From the NCBI GenBank assembly GCA_026197095.1, contig JAPHTF010000071.1, positions 1-38,060 of the forward strand: DNA of 38,060 nt. Direction: 5' to 3'. The position numbers and the translations under genes were made by a program. Shown piece by piece: positions 17,946 to 26,524 of the stretch (position 1 is the stretch's first letter; each line of letters starts with the position of its first letter). The DNA comes from Gammaproteobacteria bacterium. Its GTDB lineage: Bacteria; Pseudomonadota; Gammaproteobacteria; UBA6429; Thiohalophilaceae. The notes under the pieces were generated by a model, which was given only the letters and a program-made list of their open reading frames with translations, searched no databases and was not told the origin of the DNA.

Positions 17946-18680
17946 ATGATTGAAGATGATGAGCTTATAACAGACGATAATATAGCACGTGTCAGAGACC
18001 TGTTAGCATGCATGCAAAAAGGCAATGAAGAAGATGCTATTGAGATTATTGATGAATTAACAACAATTCGTGAGACTGAGTTATATCAGGATATGGGTAA
18101 ATTAACCCGTGAATTACATGATGCTATTTCTAATTTTGGAATGGATGACTCAATCAACATTATGGCTGAACAAAGCATTCCTGATGCAAGAGAACGTTTG
18201 AAATATGTCATATCTAAAACTGATGAGGCAGCTAATAAAACGCTTGAAGCCGTAGAAGAATCTATACCTATCTGCGATAACTTAAATAATAAGGCATCAG
18301 AATTGCATGAGTCATGGAAGAAATTTACCAATAGAGAGCTATCTGCAGATGAATTTCGTACTTTGAGTAAAGATATCAGCCATTTTTTTGATAAAACGGC
18401 TGAATTGGGCACAGTAAAAGATCATTTAACATCGGTCTTATTGGCTCAAGAATATCAGGATTTAACAGGGCAAATAATAAAGAAAGTCATTAATCTTGTT
18501 GGCGAAGTAGAAGATAAACTTGTTGGATTAATTAAAATAACCGGTGCTCCCCAGGTGACCAAGAAATCTGGTGGTGACGCAGGTACGCTTGATGGTCCAC
18601 CTGTTCCTGGCATTGCACATAAAGACACTGTTTCAGGTCAGGACGAAGTTGACGATTTACTTTCAAGTTTAGGTTTTTAA
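17946..18680 (+). CDS. cheZ: CheY phosphatase CheZ
   Basis: A 244-residue CheZ, which removes phosphate from CheY. The catalytic helix has Asp172 and Gln176 in EYQDLTGQIIKKVI, matching E. coli Asp143 and Gln147. The C-terminal peptide DEVDDLLSSLGF is the CheY-binding tail, joined by a flexible linker. The protein is about 30 residues longer than E. coli CheZ, mainly at the N-terminus. AAGGGG precedes the ATG. Confidence 0.95.
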   Translation: MIEDDELITDDNIARVRDLLACMQKGNEEDAIEIIDELTTIRETELYQDMGKLTRELHDAISNFGMDDSINIMAEQSIPDARERLKYVISKTDEAANKTLEAVEESIPICDNLNNKASELHESWKKFTNRELSADEFRTLSKDISHFFDKTAELGTVKDHLTSVLLAQEYQDLTGQIIKKVINLVGEVEDKLVGLIKITGAPQVTKKSGGDAGTLDGPPVPGIAHKDTVSGQDEVDDLLSSLGF

Positions 18681-18704
18681 TAACAATGTTGGAAATTTGC
18701 TGCT

Positions 18705-20897
18705 ATGGATGATGAATTACTTGAGGACTTTTTGATTGAAGCAGGAGAGATTCTTGAGCAACTGAATGAGCAGTTGGTAGAACTTGAGAATAGTCCTGAT
18801 GATTCAGATTTATTAAACGCAGTCTTTCGTGGTTTTCATACGATTAAAGGCGGGGCAGGTTTTCTTGCAATAGATGTTATGGTTGCAATTTGTCATCGCA
18901 CTGAAGATATTTTTAACATGCTTCGTAATAACGAGCTCAGCATTGATAATCATTTAATGGATACCGTTTTACCAGTGCTTGATGTCTTAAATGCACAGTT
19001 TGATGCATTACGTAGTGGCGAAGAACCCGAAGCGGCTGAACAATCCTTGTTATCTGCACTTGAAGGTATTATTTCTGGTAAAGCAGCATCAGAAGATGTT
19101 GCAGAAGAATCACAACCTGTCGCTAAAGTTGTGCAAGAAGCGACAGCATCTGGCTCAGAAGATATTTCAGATGATGAATTTGATGCATTGCTTGATGCAT
19201 TAGAAAACCCTTCAACAGAAGCCCTTAAAATTCAGACTAAAACTCACTCAGATGAAATTACTGATGATGAATTTGAAGCGTTGCTAGATGACTTGCATGG
19301 TAAAGGACAGTTCTCTGGTGAAGCAAAGGCTAAGAGCGCAACAACAAGTTATGAAGAAAGTAAAAAAGAGGATGAAATTTCCGAAGATGAATTTGAAGCA
19401 TTATTAGATGACCTGCATGGTAAAGGATCATTTTCTGGAGATGTTGCTAAACAATCTGGTAGTGAGGTAAAAGAATCTAAAAGTTATGAAGAAAATAAGA
19501 AAGACGATGAGATAACTGAAGATGAGTTTGAATCTTTACTTGATGATTTACATGGTAAGGGCCAATTCTCTGCAAATACACAAACTGATGAAAAAGCATC
19601 AGTACCTGAAGCTGCAAAAAAATCGCTAGCTAAAGCACAACCACCTGCCAGAAAAGACACATCTATAGCTGCAACTAAAGCAGCTGTTCCTGAGAAACCT
19701 AAACTGGTTAAAGATGCAAAACCTGCAGCAGAAACCTCAGTTCGTGTTGACACTAGTCGCCTTGATGAAATTATGAATATGGTAGGCGAACTTGTATTAG
19801 TTAGAAATCGTATTTCTCGATTAGGTTCAGAGGGTGGAGATGCTTCTGGTGAAGAAATGACTAAAGCTATTGCAAACCTTGATTTAGTGACTGCAGATTT
19901 ACAATTATCTGTAATGAAAACACGGATGCAACCAATCAAAAAAGTATTCGGACGTTTCCCTCGGGTTGTTCGTGATTTAGCTCGGAGTTTAAATAAAGAT
20001 ATTAAATTAGAAATGATCGGTGAAGAGACTGATTTAGATAAAAATTTAGTTGAAGCACTAGCGGATCCGCTTGTTCATTTAGTTCGTAATTCAGTCGATC
20101 ATGGTGTAGAAATGCCTGATGTCCGAGAAAAAGCAGGAAAACCTCGCCAGGGCACTGTGACTTTAGCGGCATCGCAAGAAGGTGATCATATTTTACTTTC
20201 AATCACGGATGATGGTGGTGGTATGGATGCGGATGTTCTAAGAAATATAGCGATTAAAAAAGGTATACATGATAAAGAATCAGCATCACGGTTAACGGAT
20301 GTAGAGTGTTATAACTTAATTTTTGCACCAGGTTTTTCAACTAAAGAAAAAATTTCTGATATTTCAGGCCGTGGCGTAGGAATGGATGTCGTTAAAACAG
20401 GCATTACCTCTCTAAATGGTTCAATAGAAATTGATTCCAAGTTAGGCGAAGGGACGATTATCAGAATTAAAGTTCCTTTAACGCTCGCAATTATGTCTAC
20501 CTTAATGGTGCGGCTAAAAGATCAATTGTTTTCTTTGCCTTTGGTAAATGTAAATGAAATTTTCCATCTGGATTTAACCAAAACAAATATCATGGATGGA
20601 AAACGCGTTGTTCTTGTTAGAGGAAAAACTTTACCCTTATATTACTTAAATAACTGGCTGGTTAATGGAGAAAGGAATGCTCCTTTACCTGATGCAGGAC
20701 ATGTCGTGGTTGTTCATATAGGTACGCAAAAAGTTGGTTTTATTGTAGATGAACTTATAGGGCAGGAAGAAGTTGTTATTAAACCATTAGGTGCAATGTT
20801 ACATGGTATTTCTGGTTTAGCCGGCGCAACTATCACAGGTGATGGCGGTATAGCACTTATACTTGATATTCCTGGCTTAATGAAAATGTATGCCTAA
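18705..20897 (+). CDS. cheA: Chemotaxis histidine kinase CheA
   Basis: A 730-residue CheA. The Hpt domain (about 1-105) has the phosphorylated His45 in FRGFHTIKGGAGF. No standard P2 domain is recognisable; residues 150-290 instead carry four copies of an acidic motif of the type ISEDEFEALLDDLHGKG. A basic, Ala/Pro-rich stretch leads to the dimerisation domain from about 346 (RVDTSRLDEIMNMVGELVLV). The ATPase domain has the N box HLVRNSVDHGVE, the G1 box DDGGGMD and the G2 box GRGVGMDVV. A CheW-like domain closes the protein (about 595-730). CheW, CheY, CheZ, CheB and ParP are all nearby; no CheR is in the window. Confidence 0.95.
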   Translation: MDDELLEDFLIEAGEILEQLNEQLVELENSPDDSDLLNAVFRGFHTIKGGAGFLAIDVMVAICHRTEDIFNMLRNNELSIDNHLMDTVLPVLDVLNAQFDALRSGEEPEAAEQSLLSALEGIISGKAASEDVAEESQPVAKVVQEATASGSEDISDDEFDALLDALENPSTEALKIQTKTHSDEITDDEFEALLDDLHGKGQFSGEAKAKSATTSYEESKKEDEISEDEFEALLDDLHGKGSFSGDVAKQSGSEVKESKSYEENKKDDEITEDEFESLLDDLHGKGQFSANTQTDEKASVPEAAKKSLAKAQPPARKDTSIAATKAAVPEKPKLVKDAKPAAETSVRVDTSRLDEIMNMVGELVLVRNRISRLGSEGGDASGEEMTKAIANLDLVTADLQLSVMKTRMQPIKKVFGRFPRVVRDLARSLNKDIKLEMIGEETDLDKNLVEALADPLVHLVRNSVDHGVEMPDVREKAGKPRQGTVTLAASQEGDHILLSITDDGGGMDADVLRNIAIKKGIHDKESASRLTDVECYNLIFAPGFSTKEKISDISGRGVGMDVVKTGITSLNGSIEIDSKLGEGTIIRIKVPLTLAIMSTLMVRLKDQLFSLPLVNVNEIFHLDLTKTNIMDGKRVVLVRGKTLPLYYLNNWLVNGERNAPLPDAGHVVVVHIGTQKVGFIVDELIGQEEVVIKPLGAMLHGISGLAGATITGDGGIALILDIPGLMKMYA
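19161..19571 (+). repeat. Four-copy acidic linker repeat within cheA
   Basis: Translated copies start near residues 153 (DISDDEFDALLDAL), 184 (EITDDEFEALLDDLHGKG), 224 (EISEDEFEALLDDLHGKG) and 269 (EITEDEFESLLDDLHGKG). Copies 2-4 also share a following FS and are spaced about 40-45 residues apart; copy 1 is truncated and spaced 31. The DNA of copies 2-4 is similar but not identical, so this is an older duplication kept at the protein level. Confidence 0.85.
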
Positions 20898-20950
20898 TGT
20901 TGCAGAAAATTGTTTAATTAATGATGATAAAAATTAAAGAGGATATTTGA

Positions 20951-22018
20951 ATGACAACCCGTGTCCTGGTTGTAGATGATTCTGGCTTTTTTAGACGTCG
21001 AGTAAAAGAAATACTTGAAGAAGATCCACTGTTAACTGTGATTGGCGATGCTGCTAATGGTCAGGAAGCTATTGATAAAACAATAGAACTAAAACCAGAT
21101 GTAATAACAATGGATATTGAAATGCCGATCATGGATGGCATCAAAGCAACGCAAAAAATTATGCAAACAAATCCAACACCCATCGTAATGTTTTCATCGT
21201 TAACGACTGAAGGTGCAAAAGCAACATTAGATGCGCTTGAAGCGGGTGCATTAGATTTTTTACCTAAACGATTTGAAGATATTTCACAAGATCGTGATGA
21301 AGCAAAAAAATTACTTTGTCAGCGTGTTCATGCTATTGCTCAAAAAAAGCATATGCTGCGAAAAACAGTATCTTCAGTAAGTGCATCATCAACCACAACT
21401 TCTTCGGCAGCATCTTTCACCAGAACACCGGTTAATATTGGTAAGTCAGGTGGAATAGATTTAGTGGCTATAGGTACATCTACCGGTGGGCCACTTGCTC
21501 TGCAAAATATTTTGCTCAATTTACCGGCTGATTTTTCTAAACCTATTGTAATGATTCAGCACATGCCGGCGACTTTTACACCTGCATTTGCGAAGCGTTT
21601 AGATCAAATGTGCAAAATATCAGTTAAGGAAGCAGAAGATGGTGACCAGTTAAAACCAGGACTCGCTTTGTTAGCACCGGGTGGTAAACAAATGTTAGTT
21701 GAAGGTCGCGCTGGAAATGCGGTAGTCCGTGTTATTGAGAGTGAACCGAGTTTAACCTATAAGCCATCGGTTGATATTACCTTTCGTTCTATAAACAAAG
21801 TATTTCCAGCAAAAACGTTGGCCATTGTTTTAACAGGAATGGGCGCGGATGGGCGAGAAGGTGCTCGTACATTAAAAGCACAAGGCTCAGAAATTTGGGC
21901 ACAAGATGAAGAGAGTTGTGTTGTATATGGAATGCCTGCTGCAATTGTTGATGCTGGTTTAGCAGATAAAATACTCAGTCTTAATGATTTTTCAGAGGCC
22001 ATTGTAAAACGCGTATGA
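20951..22018 (+). CDS. cheB: Chemotaxis methylesterase/glutamine deamidase CheB
   Basis: A 355-residue CheB, which demethylates chemoreceptors when phosphorylated by CheA. The receiver domain (about 1-120) has Asp9-Asp10 and the phosphorylated Asp55 (ITMDIEMPIMDG). A Ser/Thr-rich linker (about 140-160) leads to the methylesterase domain, with catalytic Ser177 (GTSTGGP), His204 (QHMPATFT) and Asp300 (GMGADGREG). AGAGGAT precedes the ATG. The stop overlaps the start of motC (ATGA). Confidence 0.96.
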   Translation: MTTRVLVVDDSGFFRRRVKEILEEDPLLTVIGDAANGQEAIDKTIELKPDVITMDIEMPIMDGIKATQKIMQTNPTPIVMFSSLTTEGAKATLDALEAGALDFLPKRFEDISQDRDEAKKLLCQRVHAIAQKKHMLRKTVSSVSASSTTTSSAASFTRTPVNIGKSGGIDLVAIGTSTGGPLALQNILLNLPADFSKPIVMIQHMPATFTPAFAKRLDQMCKISVKEAEDGDQLKPGLALLAPGGKQMLVEGRAGNAVVRVIESEPSLTYKPSVDITFRSINKVFPAKTLAIVLTGMGADGREGARTLKAQGSEIWAQDEESCVVYGMPAAIVDAGLADKILSLNDFSEAIVKRV

Positions 22019-22761
22019 AAATAGATTTTCTGACAATTATGGGTTTAATTATTGGTGTATCCGCTATTCTGGTGGGACAGCAGCTTGAGGGTGGTAAATT
22101 ATCAACGTTAATTAACGGACCTGCGGCATTAATTGTTATTGGAGGTACATTAGGTGCCGTTATGTTGCAGTCACCTATGACAGTTTTTATCCGTGCGATG
22201 AAAATGTTGTGGTGGATGATAAGCACGCCTCAATTTGACAGCGAAGCCGTTATTCAGAAAATTATAAGCTGGAGTAATATTGCACGACGTGAAGGTTTGC
22301 TCGGATTAGAGAACCTGGAAGATGCTGAGAAAGATCCCTTTTCAAAAAAAGGATTACAGTTATTAATCGATGGCAGTGAACCAGAAGCAATTCGAACCAT
22401 TATGGAAGTTGATATACATACACGTGAAAGCTTTGATATTCAGGCTGCTCGCGTTTATGAAAGCATGGGCGGTTATAGTCCTACCATTGGTATTATTGGT
22501 GCCGTTCTGGGTCTTATCCAGGTTATGGGCAATTTATCAGACCCAGGTAAATTAGGTGGAGGCATTGCAGTCGCATTTGTCGCAACAATATATGGTGTTG
22601 CGTTAGCCAATCTTGTTTTATTACCAATTGCAAACAAACTAAAAAGTATCGTGTTAACGGATGCGCATTATAATGAAATGATTGTTGAAGGTTTAGTTTC
22701 AATAGCAGAAGGTGAGAATCCCCGTAACATTGAAACAAAACTATTAGGTTTTCTTCGCTGA
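22015..22761 (+). CDS. motC: Second flagellar stator subunit, MotC (MotA/PomA type)
   Basis: A 248-residue MotA-family protein, shorter than the MotA at 1028-1882 and of the PomA/MotC subtype. It has four hydrophobic segments and a cytoplasmic loop with IARREGLLGLENLED, the counterpart of the FliG-contact region. The family PTIGIIGAVLGLIQVMGNL and AVAFVATIYGVALANLVLLP regions are clear. It is translationally coupled to cheB and followed after 19 bases by motD. As in Pseudomonas, this chemotaxis-linked pair would be a second stator set acting with MotAB. Confidence 0.93.
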   Translation: MKIDFLTIMGLIIGVSAILVGQQLEGGKLSTLINGPAALIVIGGTLGAVMLQSPMTVFIRAMKMLWWMISTPQFDSEAVIQKIISWSNIARREGLLGLENLEDAEKDPFSKKGLQLLIDGSEPEAIRTIMEVDIHTRESFDIQAARVYESMGGYSPTIGIIGAVLGLIQVMGNLSDPGKLGGGIAVAFVATIYGVALANLVLLPIANKLKSIVLTDAHYNEMIVEGLVSIAEGENPRNIETKLLGFLR

Positions 22762-22780
22762 TTATTATCAGGTATGAATC

Positions 22781-23638
22781 ATGGCCAGAAGAAAATCTCC
22801 CCCACATGAATCCGAAAATACCGATCGTTGGATGGTATCCTACGCAGACTTTGTAACTTTACTCTTTGCTTTTTTTGTTGTTATGTATGCGATATCTTCG
22901 ATTAATGAAGGTAAATACCGTGTACTTTCTGACACAATGACAGAAGCATTTAAAGTTTCCCCCAAATCACCGGATCCCATACAAGTTGGTAAAGAACCCA
23001 CGGCGATTAAAGCTAACGAGCAAGGTAGTGAAATAATTAAACCTGTACAAATATTACCTAAACCTCAGCGTACTTATGCTCGTGAGATGAAACAAATTGC
23101 TGATACAGTGAGTAAGTCTGTTCAGCCGCTTATTGATAAAGGTTTGATAAAAATTACCCAACACAAACTGTGGGTTGAAATTGAGATGAACACAAGTATC
23201 TTGTTCTCTAGTGCTGATTCTGAGTTAGCAGAAGAAGCTTTTCCTGCATTAAAAGCATTAGCAGGTGTCTTAAAAACATTACCAAACTCAATTGATGTAG
23301 AAGGTCATACTGATAACCTTCCAATCAGCAATGACCAATTTCCTTCTAATTGGGAGTTATCTGCCGCGCGCGCTGCGAGCGTCGTTCATCTATTTACGCG
23401 CTATGGCGTATCTCCACAGCGTTTATCATCTATTGGTTATGCTGAATATCGTCCAATCGCAGATAATACAACATCTGACGGTAGATTACGTAATCGTCGG
23501 GTAAAAGTTGTTATTTTGGCTGATAAAAATGCACGCCGCATAGCAGAAATTGATCGAGATGTAGACCAGGCTAAAATAGAGGATAATGGGTTAAAATCAG
23601 ATGAGAGCAATAAAGCGAGCGTGGAAGGTGGGCAGTGA
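22781..23638 (+). CDS. motD: Second flagellar stator subunit, MotD (MotB type)
   Basis: A 285-residue MotB-family protein. The single membrane helix begins near residue 17, and the ion-binding Asp is Asp23 in VSYADFVTLLFAFFVVMYA. The OmpA-like domain (about 140-250) has VEGHTDNLPIS, NWELSAARAASVV and GRLRNRRVKVVI. A charged C-terminal tail follows. It differs clearly from the MotB at 1922-2842 in linker and N-terminus, so it is not a recent duplicate. Its TGA overlaps the GTG of parC. Confidence 0.93.
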   Translation: MARRKSPPHESENTDRWMVSYADFVTLLFAFFVVMYAISSINEGKYRVLSDTMTEAFKVSPKSPDPIQVGKEPTAIKANEQGSEIIKPVQILPKPQRTYAREMKQIADTVSKSVQPLIDKGLIKITQHKLWVEIEMNTSILFSSADSELAEEAFPALKALAGVLKTLPNSIDVEGHTDNLPISNDQFPSNWELSAARAASVVHLFTRYGVSPQRLSSIGYAEYRPIADNTTSDGRLRNRRVKVVILADKNARRIAEIDRDVDQAKIEDNGLKSDESNKASVEGGQ

Positions 23639-24444
23639 AAATTTGGGCAATTGCCAATCAAAAAGGCGGGGTGGGTAAAACAACCTCTGCAGTATCACTT
23701 GCGGGACATTTAGTCTCACAAGGTTTACGCGTATTACTTGTTGATATGGATCCACAGGGATCAATGACTTCTTACTTTAGATTTGATCCTGACGATATGC
23801 CTAAAAGTATTTATTCCCTTTTTCAGCTTGATGATTTTACCACTCAAAGCGTTTCATCCGCATTAGTCGATACTAAAATTGAAGGTTTAAAACTCCTGCC
23901 TGCTTCAACTGCGCTAGCCACACTTGATCGCCAGCTTGGAACAAAAGAAGGTAAGGGCCTGGTATTAAAGAAATCACTTGTCGCGTTAGACGATCATTTT
24001 GATTATGTACTCATCGATTGTTTGCCTATGTTAGGTATTTTAATGGTTAATGCATTAGCTGCGTGTGACACCTTATTAATACCCGTGCAAACAGAGTTTT
24101 TAGCTCTTAAAGGTTTGGATCGAATGATGAATACGCTTGAGATGATTACAAAATCAAGAAAGTCACCTTTAAAATCTATAATTGTGCCGACTATGTTTGA
24201 TCGTCGTACTCGTGCATCACTCGAAAGCTTACGGGCTTTACGAGAAAAATATGGTGATAAAGTGTGGGATTCTGTTATTCCAGTTGATACTAAATTCCGT
24301 GAAGCAAGCCGACAAGGTTTACCTATTTCTTTAATGAGTCAATCAACTCGAGGCTCACAGGCCTACCAGCTATTGTTAGAATCTCTGCTTAATCCAAAAC
24401 GAGAATCACACTTAAAACTCGTGAGTTCAACTAATGGCTTCTAA
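23635..24444 (+). CDS. parC: ParA-like ATPase ParC for chemotaxis array positioning
   Basis: A 269-residue ParA/MinD-type ATPase starting on GTG, overlapping the motD stop. The deviant Walker A is NQKGGVGKTTSAVSLAGHL, and a Walker A' region reads VDMDPQGSMTSYF. In Vibrio and Pseudomonas, a ParA homologue in this exact place (motD-parC-parP-cheW) places the chemoreceptor array at the cell pole. The symbol follows that usage and does not mean topoisomerase IV. No parB or centromere-like site is adjacent, which argues against plasmid or chromosome segregation. It overlaps the next gene by 11 bases. Confidence 0.88.
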   Translation: MKIWAIANQKGGVGKTTSAVSLAGHLVSQGLRVLLVDMDPQGSMTSYFRFDPDDMPKSIYSLFQLDDFTTQSVSSALVDTKIEGLKLLPASTALATLDRQLGTKEGKGLVLKKSLVALDDHFDYVLIDCLPMLGILMVNALAACDTLLIPVQTEFLALKGLDRMMNTLEMITKSRKSPLKSIIVPTMFDRRTRASLESLRALREKYGDKVWDSVIPVDTKFREASRQGLPISLMSQSTRGSQAYQLLLESLLNPKRESHLKLVSSTNGF

Positions 24445-25171
24445 TAAACACAATACACTTGTTGATGAGAAACTTGCGGTTTCTTTATTTTTAGATTCAT
24501 TACTACGTGAGCCTGAAGAAGAAACGAGCATTGCTGTTGCTACACCTGAAATTACGCCTGTTGTGGAAATTAAACCCATTGAAACAGTTCCTGAGATTGA
24601 ACCATCTATTGCCGGGAAGGTGAATGAGCCTGAAGCAAATGTTCTAACTGAAAAAAAGGTTGATTCAACGGCACATATAGATATCACTACAGATTCTATT
24701 GTCCCTGACTGGGCTAATGAACCTTTTCAAATTCTTTTGTTTGAAGTAGCTGGATTAAAGCTTGCTGTTCCTTTGATTGAATTAAGTGGCGTCATTGAAT
24801 GGAGAGATACCGTTACTGAAATGCCAGGCCATGCTGACTTCTACATGGGAATACTTCAGCATTTGGGTTATAAAATAGCTGTTATCGATACTGCAAGAAT
24901 GGTCTTACCCGCCAAAAAATTAGCACAATTTGCCGGTGATAATCCTCGTCAACGTGTTAAACATATCGTTTTAATCGATGATTATCGCTGGGGACTTGCT
25001 TGCGACAATATCGGGGAAGTGATCACCCTAAGGCCTGAAGAGGTGCGCTGGAGAACATCAAAAACAACCCGGGGATGGCTGGCTGGAACGGTTATTGAAC
25101 ATATGTGCGCACTGTTAAACAGCGAAGGTTTCTCTAAAATGCTTGAACAGGGGGGTACTATTTCAGACTAG
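24434..25171 (+). CDS. parP: CheW-domain array-positioning protein ParP
   Basis: A 245-residue protein with a conserved N-terminal segment (EKLAVSLFLDSLLREPEEE, about 12-30), an acidic Glu/Pro-rich linker, and a C-terminal CheW-like domain from about 98 (QILLFEVAGLKLAVPLIELS). Its place after the ParA gene and before cheW matches ParP of Vibrio and Pseudomonas, which links ParC to CheA and keeps arrays at the pole. The overlap with parC indicates coupled translation. Alternative reading: a second CheW-type coupling protein. Confidence 0.85.
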   Translation: MASNKHNTLVDEKLAVSLFLDSLLREPEEETSIAVATPEITPVVEIKPIETVPEIEPSIAGKVNEPEANVLTEKKVDSTAHIDITTDSIVPDWANEPFQILLFEVAGLKLAVPLIELSGVIEWRDTVTEMPGHADFYMGILQHLGYKIAVIDTARMVLPAKKLAQFAGDNPRQRVKHIVLIDDYRWGLACDNIGEVITLRPEEVRWRTSKTTRGWLAGTVIEHMCALLNSEGFSKMLEQGGTISD

Positions 25172-25210
25172 GGTAATAAAGAGCCGTAAAGAATAATAAA
25201 TTGAGATTTT

Positions 25211-25226
25211 TGGCATATTAAATGCA
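25211..25226 (+). promoter_or_regulatory. Candidate sigma54 promoter before cheW
   Basis: TGGCATATTAAATGCA has GG at 25212-25213 and GC at 25224-25225 with ten bases between, the sigma54 spacing, and the TGGCA half is a full match. It lies 80 bases before the cheW ATG. An inverted repeat of GGAAGGT (25240-25246) and ACCTTCC (25278-25284) lies between it and the gene. An internal sigma54 start here would uncouple cheW from the sigma28-driven cheY operon. The call rests on pattern alone. Confidence 0.4.
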
Positions 25227-25305
25227 GTATTATCAGCAGGGAAGGTCGTGTGTCATAAAATTGGCATTTGAAGTACTACCTTCCGAAGATCCAGGAGATT
25301 AATAA

Positions 25306-25782
25306 ATGAACGATGTGGTTGAAAATAAAGATGATTCGATTATCCAATGGGTAACTTTTCATCTTGAGAATGAAAAATATGGCATCAAGGTCATGCAAGT
25401 TCAGGAAGTCTTGCGTATGACTGAGATTGCTCCTGTTCCAGGTGCACCACATTATGTTTTAGGCATCATTAATTTACGTGGCAATGTTGTTACCGTTATT
25501 GATACACGCAGACGCTTTGGATTGTCTGATGCTGAATCAGATGACGAAACCAGGATAGTTATTATTGAAGCAGATAACAATGTTGTTGGCATATTAGTTG
25601 ATAGTGTTGCAGAAGTTGTTGATTTGAAAACATCTGAAATAGAAACGGCTCCAAACGTAGGGAACGATGAAAGTTCAAAGTATATTCAAGGTGTTTCAAG
25701 TCGAAATGATGAATTATTGATTTTGGTTGATGTAAATAAATTACTATCTGATGAGGAATGGCAGGAAGTTGCTTCACTGTAA
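25306..25782 (+). CDS. cheW: Chemotaxis coupling protein CheW
   Basis: A 158-residue CheW, which links receptors to CheA. Family features are VTFHLENEKYGIKVMQVQEV, GAPHYVLGIINLRGNVVTVID and the C-terminal LILVDVNKLLS. AGGAG before the ATG is a strong ribosome site. It is separated from parP by 134 bases holding a possible promoter and an inverted repeat. Confidence 0.96.
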   Translation: MNDVVENKDDSIIQWVTFHLENEKYGIKVMQVQEVLRMTEIAPVPGAPHYVLGIINLRGNVVTVIDTRRRFGLSDAESDDETRIVIIEADNNVVGILVDSVAEVVDLKTSEIETAPNVGNDESSKYIQGVSSRNDELLILVDVNKLLSDEEWQEVASL

Positions 25783-25813
25783 ATGAATTAGCTTATGACT
25801 GCTGTTAGATAAA

Positions 25814-25990
25814 ATGGTTGATATCGGAACATCTGATAAAATTACTAATCTCTGGCCAGCCCCACCAAGCAGACCCGTTGAAAAGTCTGGTCTGAAAGAT
25901 AAGTCATCACAACATCAACAACGTAATAAAAAAAACAAAAACGAAGTTAAAGAAGATGGTCCTGGTAAGAACATTGATGAATATGCTTAA
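25814..25990 (+). CDS. Small 58-residue protein of unknown function downstream of cheW
   Basis: An ORF of 58 codons, beginning MVDIGTSDKITNLWPAPPSR and ending GPGKNIDEYA. It has a Trp-Pro/Arg-Pro N-terminal motif, a long hydrophilic basic middle (NKKNKNE) and an acidic C-terminal end. It has no membrane segment and is probably disordered. It fills most of the 262-base gap between cheW and the DUF2802 gene, in the same direction. The ribosome site is poor, and an overlapping five-codon ORF lies just upstream. Short proteins with a similar ending may recur at this position in related genomes, but I cannot confirm that here. Function unknown. Confidence 0.55.
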   Translation: MVDIGTSDKITNLWPAPPSRPVEKSGLKDKSSQHQQRNKKNKNEVKEDGPGKNIDEYA

Positions 25991-26044
25991 TAAATATTCA
26001 TTAATAATTCAGACACTCTAATCATTGCTATAGAGAGAAACACA

Positions 26045-26482
26045 ATGGAACTACTTACTCAATATTTAAATATTTTAAGTGCAACAGAATGGCTGTTGGC
26101 TTCTGTAGCGGTAATTCTTGTCATGAGTTTATTTTCATTTAGACGCCAACGTAAATTACAGCAAGAGCAAACTGTTTCTATGCAGGCTTTGCAGCGTGAT
26201 TTACGCGCATTAGCTAATGCAGCAGTGGGTGTTGGTGGCCGAGTCTTAGAAATTGAACGTCAGCAACGTAAACGTCCTGCAGCCATAAATGTACAAGAAC
26301 CTGTGCAAGCTCAAGTTTCAGCACCTATCGAATTTTATAATCCCTCCAGCCATCCTTATGAACAAGCTATTCGTATGGTTCAGACAGGTGCCAGTGTTGA
26401 TGATATAGTCACTGTTTGTGGATTAAGTAAATCAGAAGCAGAGTTAGTTAGCATGATGCATCGACTTGATAAGGCTTCTTAA
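26045..26482 (+). CDS. DUF2802 membrane-anchored protein
   Basis: A 145-residue protein with one N-terminal membrane helix (about 14-31), a basic and Gln-rich coiled-coil-like stretch (RRQRKLQQEQ... to about 75), a linker, and a conserved C-terminal helical domain with YEQAIRMVQTGASVDDIVT and GLSKSEAELVSMMHRL. This is the DUF2802 arrangement, regularly found at the end of chemotaxis-flagellar clusters of this type. The molecular role is not established. AGAGAG precedes the ATG. It is followed by a strong terminator, so it closes the motility unit. Confidence 0.85.
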   Translation: MELLTQYLNILSATEWLLASVAVILVMSLFSFRRQRKLQQEQTVSMQALQRDLRALANAAVGVGGRVLEIERQQRKRPAAINVQEPVQAQVSAPIEFYNPSSHPYEQAIRMVQTGASVDDIVTVCGLSKSEAELVSMMHRLDKAS

Positions 26483-26524
26483 TTTAATTCTTAATACCTT
26501 ATTTAATTATTTACCAAAATCTAG

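Noticed and set aside
19161-19571. Tandem repeat as CRISPR or mobile element
   Set aside because: The repetition is in frame in cheA and is conserved at the protein rather than at the DNA level; no unique spacers.
23635-24444. Plasmid or chromosome partition gene
   Set aside because: ParA-like, but there is no parB or repeated centromere site, and the context is chemotaxis genes, so it is the array-positioning ParC.
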